Assembly: GCA_019119775.1 (NCBI GenBank)
Contig: DWWL01000047.1
Span: forward strand, 1-62,416
Direction: 5' to 3'
From: Candidatus Lachnoclostridium pullistercoris
GTDB lineage: Bacteria; Bacillota; Clostridia; Lachnospirales; Lachnospiraceae
DNA: 62,416 bases
A model generated the notes under the pieces. The model saw nothing but the letters and a program-made list of their open reading frames with translations, was not told the origin of the DNA and did no database searches. Of this stretch, positions 60,153 to 62,416 are shown in pieces. Position numbers and translations under genes: made by a program. The first letter of the stretch is position 1. The number at the start of each line of letters is the position of its first letter.

Positions 60153-61322
60153 TTAACCCTCTTTTATCTTCCGAATCGTATCCAGCAGATAATCTGTAAA
60201 CTCCTCCGCGCTGGCATCCTCAGGAAATGTAGTTACTCTTACTTTTCTCTCTGTCACTGTACAGATGTCCAGCGCCTGATCCAGAATTTCATTCCGGTCT
60301 CCATATCCAATATGGCAGAGCATCTGCCCCACAGCCCGGATCAGGCTGCAGGGATCTGCGTACTCTCCTCTTCCATGGCTCATCAGATAAGGAGCCGTAC
60401 CGTGAATCGCCTCAAACAGAGCATAGCGGTTTCCGATATTGGAAGAGCAGGCTGTTCCCAGACCTCCCTGGTGTTCTGCCGCCACATCTGTCACAATATC
60501 TCCGTAAAGATTCGGCAGAACTACCACCTCAATCCCCTTATTAAACTCAGGATCCATCATTTTAGCACACATGGCATCCACCAGCCGCTCCTGAATCTCA
60601 ATTTCCGGATACTCTTCTCCCACTTTTCTCACAGCCTTGATAAAGTTTCCGTCCGCCAGCTTCACTATATTGGCCTTCGTGACCACCGTCACATTCTTCT
60701 TTCCGTTTTTCCTGGCAAATTCAAACGCAGCTCTGGCGATTCTCTCACTTCCCTGTCTGGTCTGCACCTTAAAATCTACTGCCAGATCTTCATTGACCTG
60801 GATCCCCTTATTTCCCCAGATGTACTCTCCCTCAATGTTTTCCCGGAAAAAAGTCCAGTCGATCCCTTTGTCCGGAATCCTAATCGGACGGACAGCTGCA
60901 AAAAGGTCCAGTCCCCGGCGCAGCAGGCTGTTGGCGCTGACCAGATTGGGCAGACCGTCTCCCGCTCTCGGTGTGACCATCGGGCCCTTTACCAGCACAT
61001 GACATTTTTTTATCTCCTCAAACACATCCTGAGGCAGGCTTTCCATTTTTTCCACCCGGTTTTCAATGGTCATTCCTTCAATCCGGCGAAGCTCTGCCTT
61101 TCCGGAGGCAATTTCCTCCTTCAGCAGTTCCTCTGCCACCCGTACAGCCTGCTTCATAATAATAGGGCCGATTCCATCCCCCGGAAGGATGCCGATGATG
61201 ATCTTATCCAATTTGGAAAAATCTGTAATTTCTTCTTCGGCTTTCATACGCTCGATCCGATCATATTCTCCCCGGATCAGTTCCCCGAATTTTTCCTGCG
61301 CAGCTCTGATTTCCTCTTCCAT
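60153..61322 (-). CDS. Isocitrate/isopropylmalate dehydrogenase family protein
   Basis: NAD(P)-dependent beta-hydroxyacid oxidative decarboxylase. IIGILPGDGIGPIIMKQAVR, RRGLDLFAAVRPIRIPDKG, FFRENIEGEYIWGNKGIQVN and VVLPNLYGDIVTDVAAEHQG with its Asp metal ligands, then FEAIHGTAPYLMSHGRGEYA, are family marks. 389 residues including a 35-residue helical N-terminal extension. ATG 61322 is 3 bases after the aconitase stop. In context it probably acts on isocitrate or a homologue; the substrate-determining residues cannot be judged by eye. Confidence 0.92.
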   Translation of the reverse strand: MEEEIRAAQEKFGELIRGEYDRIERMKAEEEITDFSKLDKIIIGILPGDGIGPIIMKQAVRVAEELLKEEIASGKAELRRIEGMTIENRVEKMESLPQDVFEEIKKCHVLVKGPMVTPRAGDGLPNLVSANSLLRRGLDLFAAVRPIRIPDKGIDWTFFRENIEGEYIWGNKGIQVNEDLAVDFKVQTRQGSERIARAAFEFARKNGKKNVTVVTKANIVKLADGNFIKAVRKVGEEYPEIEIQERLVDAMCAKMMDPEFNKGIEVVVLPNLYGDIVTDVAAEHQGGLGTACSSNIGNRYALFEAIHGTAPYLMSHGRGEYADPCSLIRAVGQMLCHIGYGDRNEILDQALDICTVTERKVRVTTFPEDASAEEFTDYLLDTIRKIKEG

Positions 61323-61325
61323 GGA

Positions 61326-62416
61326 TTATTCCTCCTGTCCGTACAGCTGTTTTTTCAGATAGGCCAGCTGACCGCCGTCAAGTACCACTTCCAGTTCACT
61401 GTCACTCAATTCCAGTTTTGTCCGGAAAGAAAAGCCTTTCGTCCGGTTCTTCACTGTGACCGTCTTCGTCCGGATCTGATCCGGGAGATTCTCAATCTCC
61501 AGTTCGTCAAGCAGATCAATCCGGTCATAGTCCTTCCCATCCTCGAAAATCATCGGAATGATCCCATGGTTGATCAGATTCCCCTTGTGGATTCTGGCTA
61601 TGCTTTTGGCGATCACTGCCTTCACGCCCAGGTACATGGGATTGATGGCCGCGTGTTCTCTGGAAGATCCCTGGCCGTAATTTTCGCCGGCCACAATAAT
61701 GCTGCTGCCCATCTCCTTCGCTCTGGCGGCAAAATCCGGGGCATAACGGTGGTAGCAGTACTGAGACATGAGAGGAATATTGGATCTCATGCTGGAAAAT
61801 TCTGCGCTGGCCGGAGTAATATCGTCCGTGGAAATATTGTCTCCACCTTTTAAGCTCACCGGCACCTGAAGATTCTGTCTGGGCGGCTCCGGAATCGGAA
61901 GAAATTTGATATTGGGACCGCGGACGATTTCCACCTGCTTTGCCTCTTCCTCCGGCAGCGGTTCGATGATCATGGAATCATCTACCAGATACTCTTCCGG
62001 TTCTTTGATCTTTGCCAGCTTTGCCACATCTTCTCCCATCACGTCCTCCGCGGTGGCAAACGTTCCCACAATAGCCGTGGCTGCCGCGCTCTCCGGACTC
62101 ACCAGATAGATTTTTGCCGTGGGGTTTCCAGCGCGCCCTTTAAAATTCCGGTTGGAGGTGCGCACCGCCACTCCGTCTGTCGCAGGTGTCTGGCCTATGG
62201 CGCAGCAGGGGCCGCAGGCAATCTCCAGCATTCTGACCCCTGCCTCCAGAAGCATATCAATATAACCGTCTCTCATCAGTTCCCGATATGTCTGTTTGGA
62301 AGCTACCGCGCAGGTGCAGCTCACATCTTCATTTACATGATGTCCCTGAAATACCAGGGCCGCCTTTGCAATGTCTGAATAGCTGGCGTTGGTACAGCTC
62401 CCGATAAAGACCTGCT
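61326..62416 (-). CDS. Aconitase family hydratase (5' part outside window)
   Basis: C-terminal 363 residues of a [4Fe-4S] hydro-lyase. GSCTNASYSDIAK (near the window edge) and CGPCCAIGQTP supply the cluster cysteines; NISTDDITPA opens the swivel domain, and GQGSSREHAAINPMYLGVKA holds the substrate-binding Arg. The gene runs off the right edge, so the N-terminal domain and start are unseen. It is the first visible gene of the operon with the dehydrogenase, lactonase and carrier. Aconitase, homoaconitase and 2-methylisocitrate dehydratase share these motifs, so the exact substrate is open. Confidence 0.93.
   Translation of the reverse strand, partial: QVFIGSCTNASYSDIAKAALVFQGHHVNEDVSCTCAVASKQTYRELMRDGYIDMLLEAGVRMLEIACGPCCAIGQTPATDGVAVRTSNRNFKGRAGNPTAKIYLVSPESAAATAIVGTFATAEDVMGEDVAKLAKIKEPEEYLVDDSMIIEPLPEEEAKQVEIVRGPNIKFLPIPEPPRQNLQVPVSLKGGDNISTDDITPASAEFSSMRSNIPLMSQYCYHRYAPDFAARAKEMGSSIIVAGENYGQGSSREHAAINPMYLGVKAVIAKSIARIHKGNLINHGIIPMIFEDGKDYDRIDLLDELEIENLPDQIRTKTVTVKNRTKGFSFRTKLELSDSELEVVLDGGQLAYLKKQLYGQEE

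Noticed and set aside
60312..61853. Long plus-strand open frame of 513 codons
   Set aside because: It is antisense to the dehydrogenase and aconitase genes, whose motifs are clear, has no ribosome site or promoter, and shows no recognisable domain.

Overview
The window looks like a chromosomal segment of a GC-rich, spore-forming member of the Lachnospiraceae (Clostridia). The evidence is a Gram-positive dcw cluster with two class B PBPs and MraZ boxes, spoIIGA-sigE downstream of ftsZ, a complete spoIIIAA-AH operon, cotJ genes, a Spo0E-type phosphatase, an FMN riboswitch in front of ribU, and Shine-Dalgarno-dependent ATG/GTG/TTG starts throughout. No phage, plasmid or flagellar genes are visible.

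Layout. 1-15 kb: division and peptidoglycan cluster on the minus strand (mraZ, rsmH, ftsL, two PBPs, mraY, murD, ftsW/spoVE, murA, divIB, ftsZ, spoIIGA, sigE). It starts from a sigma-A promoter followed by a 10-bp-periodic array of MraZ boxes. 15-23 kb: housekeeping genes (Crp-like regulator, small Spo0E-like gene, ychF, DUF1292 protein, corrinoid adenosyltransferase, UvrD-type helicase, gltX, FliB-like protein). 23-30.7 kb: accessory genes (P-loop kinase, a C5-methyltransferase lacking its catalytic Cys, riboswitch-controlled ribU, and a 6-phospho-beta-glucoside PTS operon with an RpiR regulator). 31-43.7 kb: a tandem LysR pair, an OLD-like ATPase, tRNA-Ala, a truncated uma2, cotJ genes (cotJA and cotJB fused), an MmcQ-MGMT fusion, htpG, a lipoprotein serpin, LysR and an aldo/keto reductase. 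43.8-50 kb: asp23 and the spoIIIA operon. 50-56 kb: a dehydrogenase behind a MerR-type promoter, the MerR gene, and secreted wall-binding-repeat proteins. 55.8-62.4 kb: a P1 peptidase, LysR, and an operon of aconitase, isocitrate-type dehydrogenase, lactonase and a MatC-like carrier, probably for catabolism of a tricarboxylate.

The least expected content is outside the genes. Two 153-bp elements (34795-34947, 39939-40091) carry IS66-like GTAA ends and 8-bp target duplications. A dispersed hairpin cassette (23326-23481, 52372-52473) has constant loops, diverged but still pairing stems, and an extended -10 box just before a gene at both sites. At least three further small palindromic repeat families occur. 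A CIRCE-like operator lies at the htpG promoter, against one of the MITEs.

All calls come from reading the sequence and translated products; no database search, alignment score or folding program was run.
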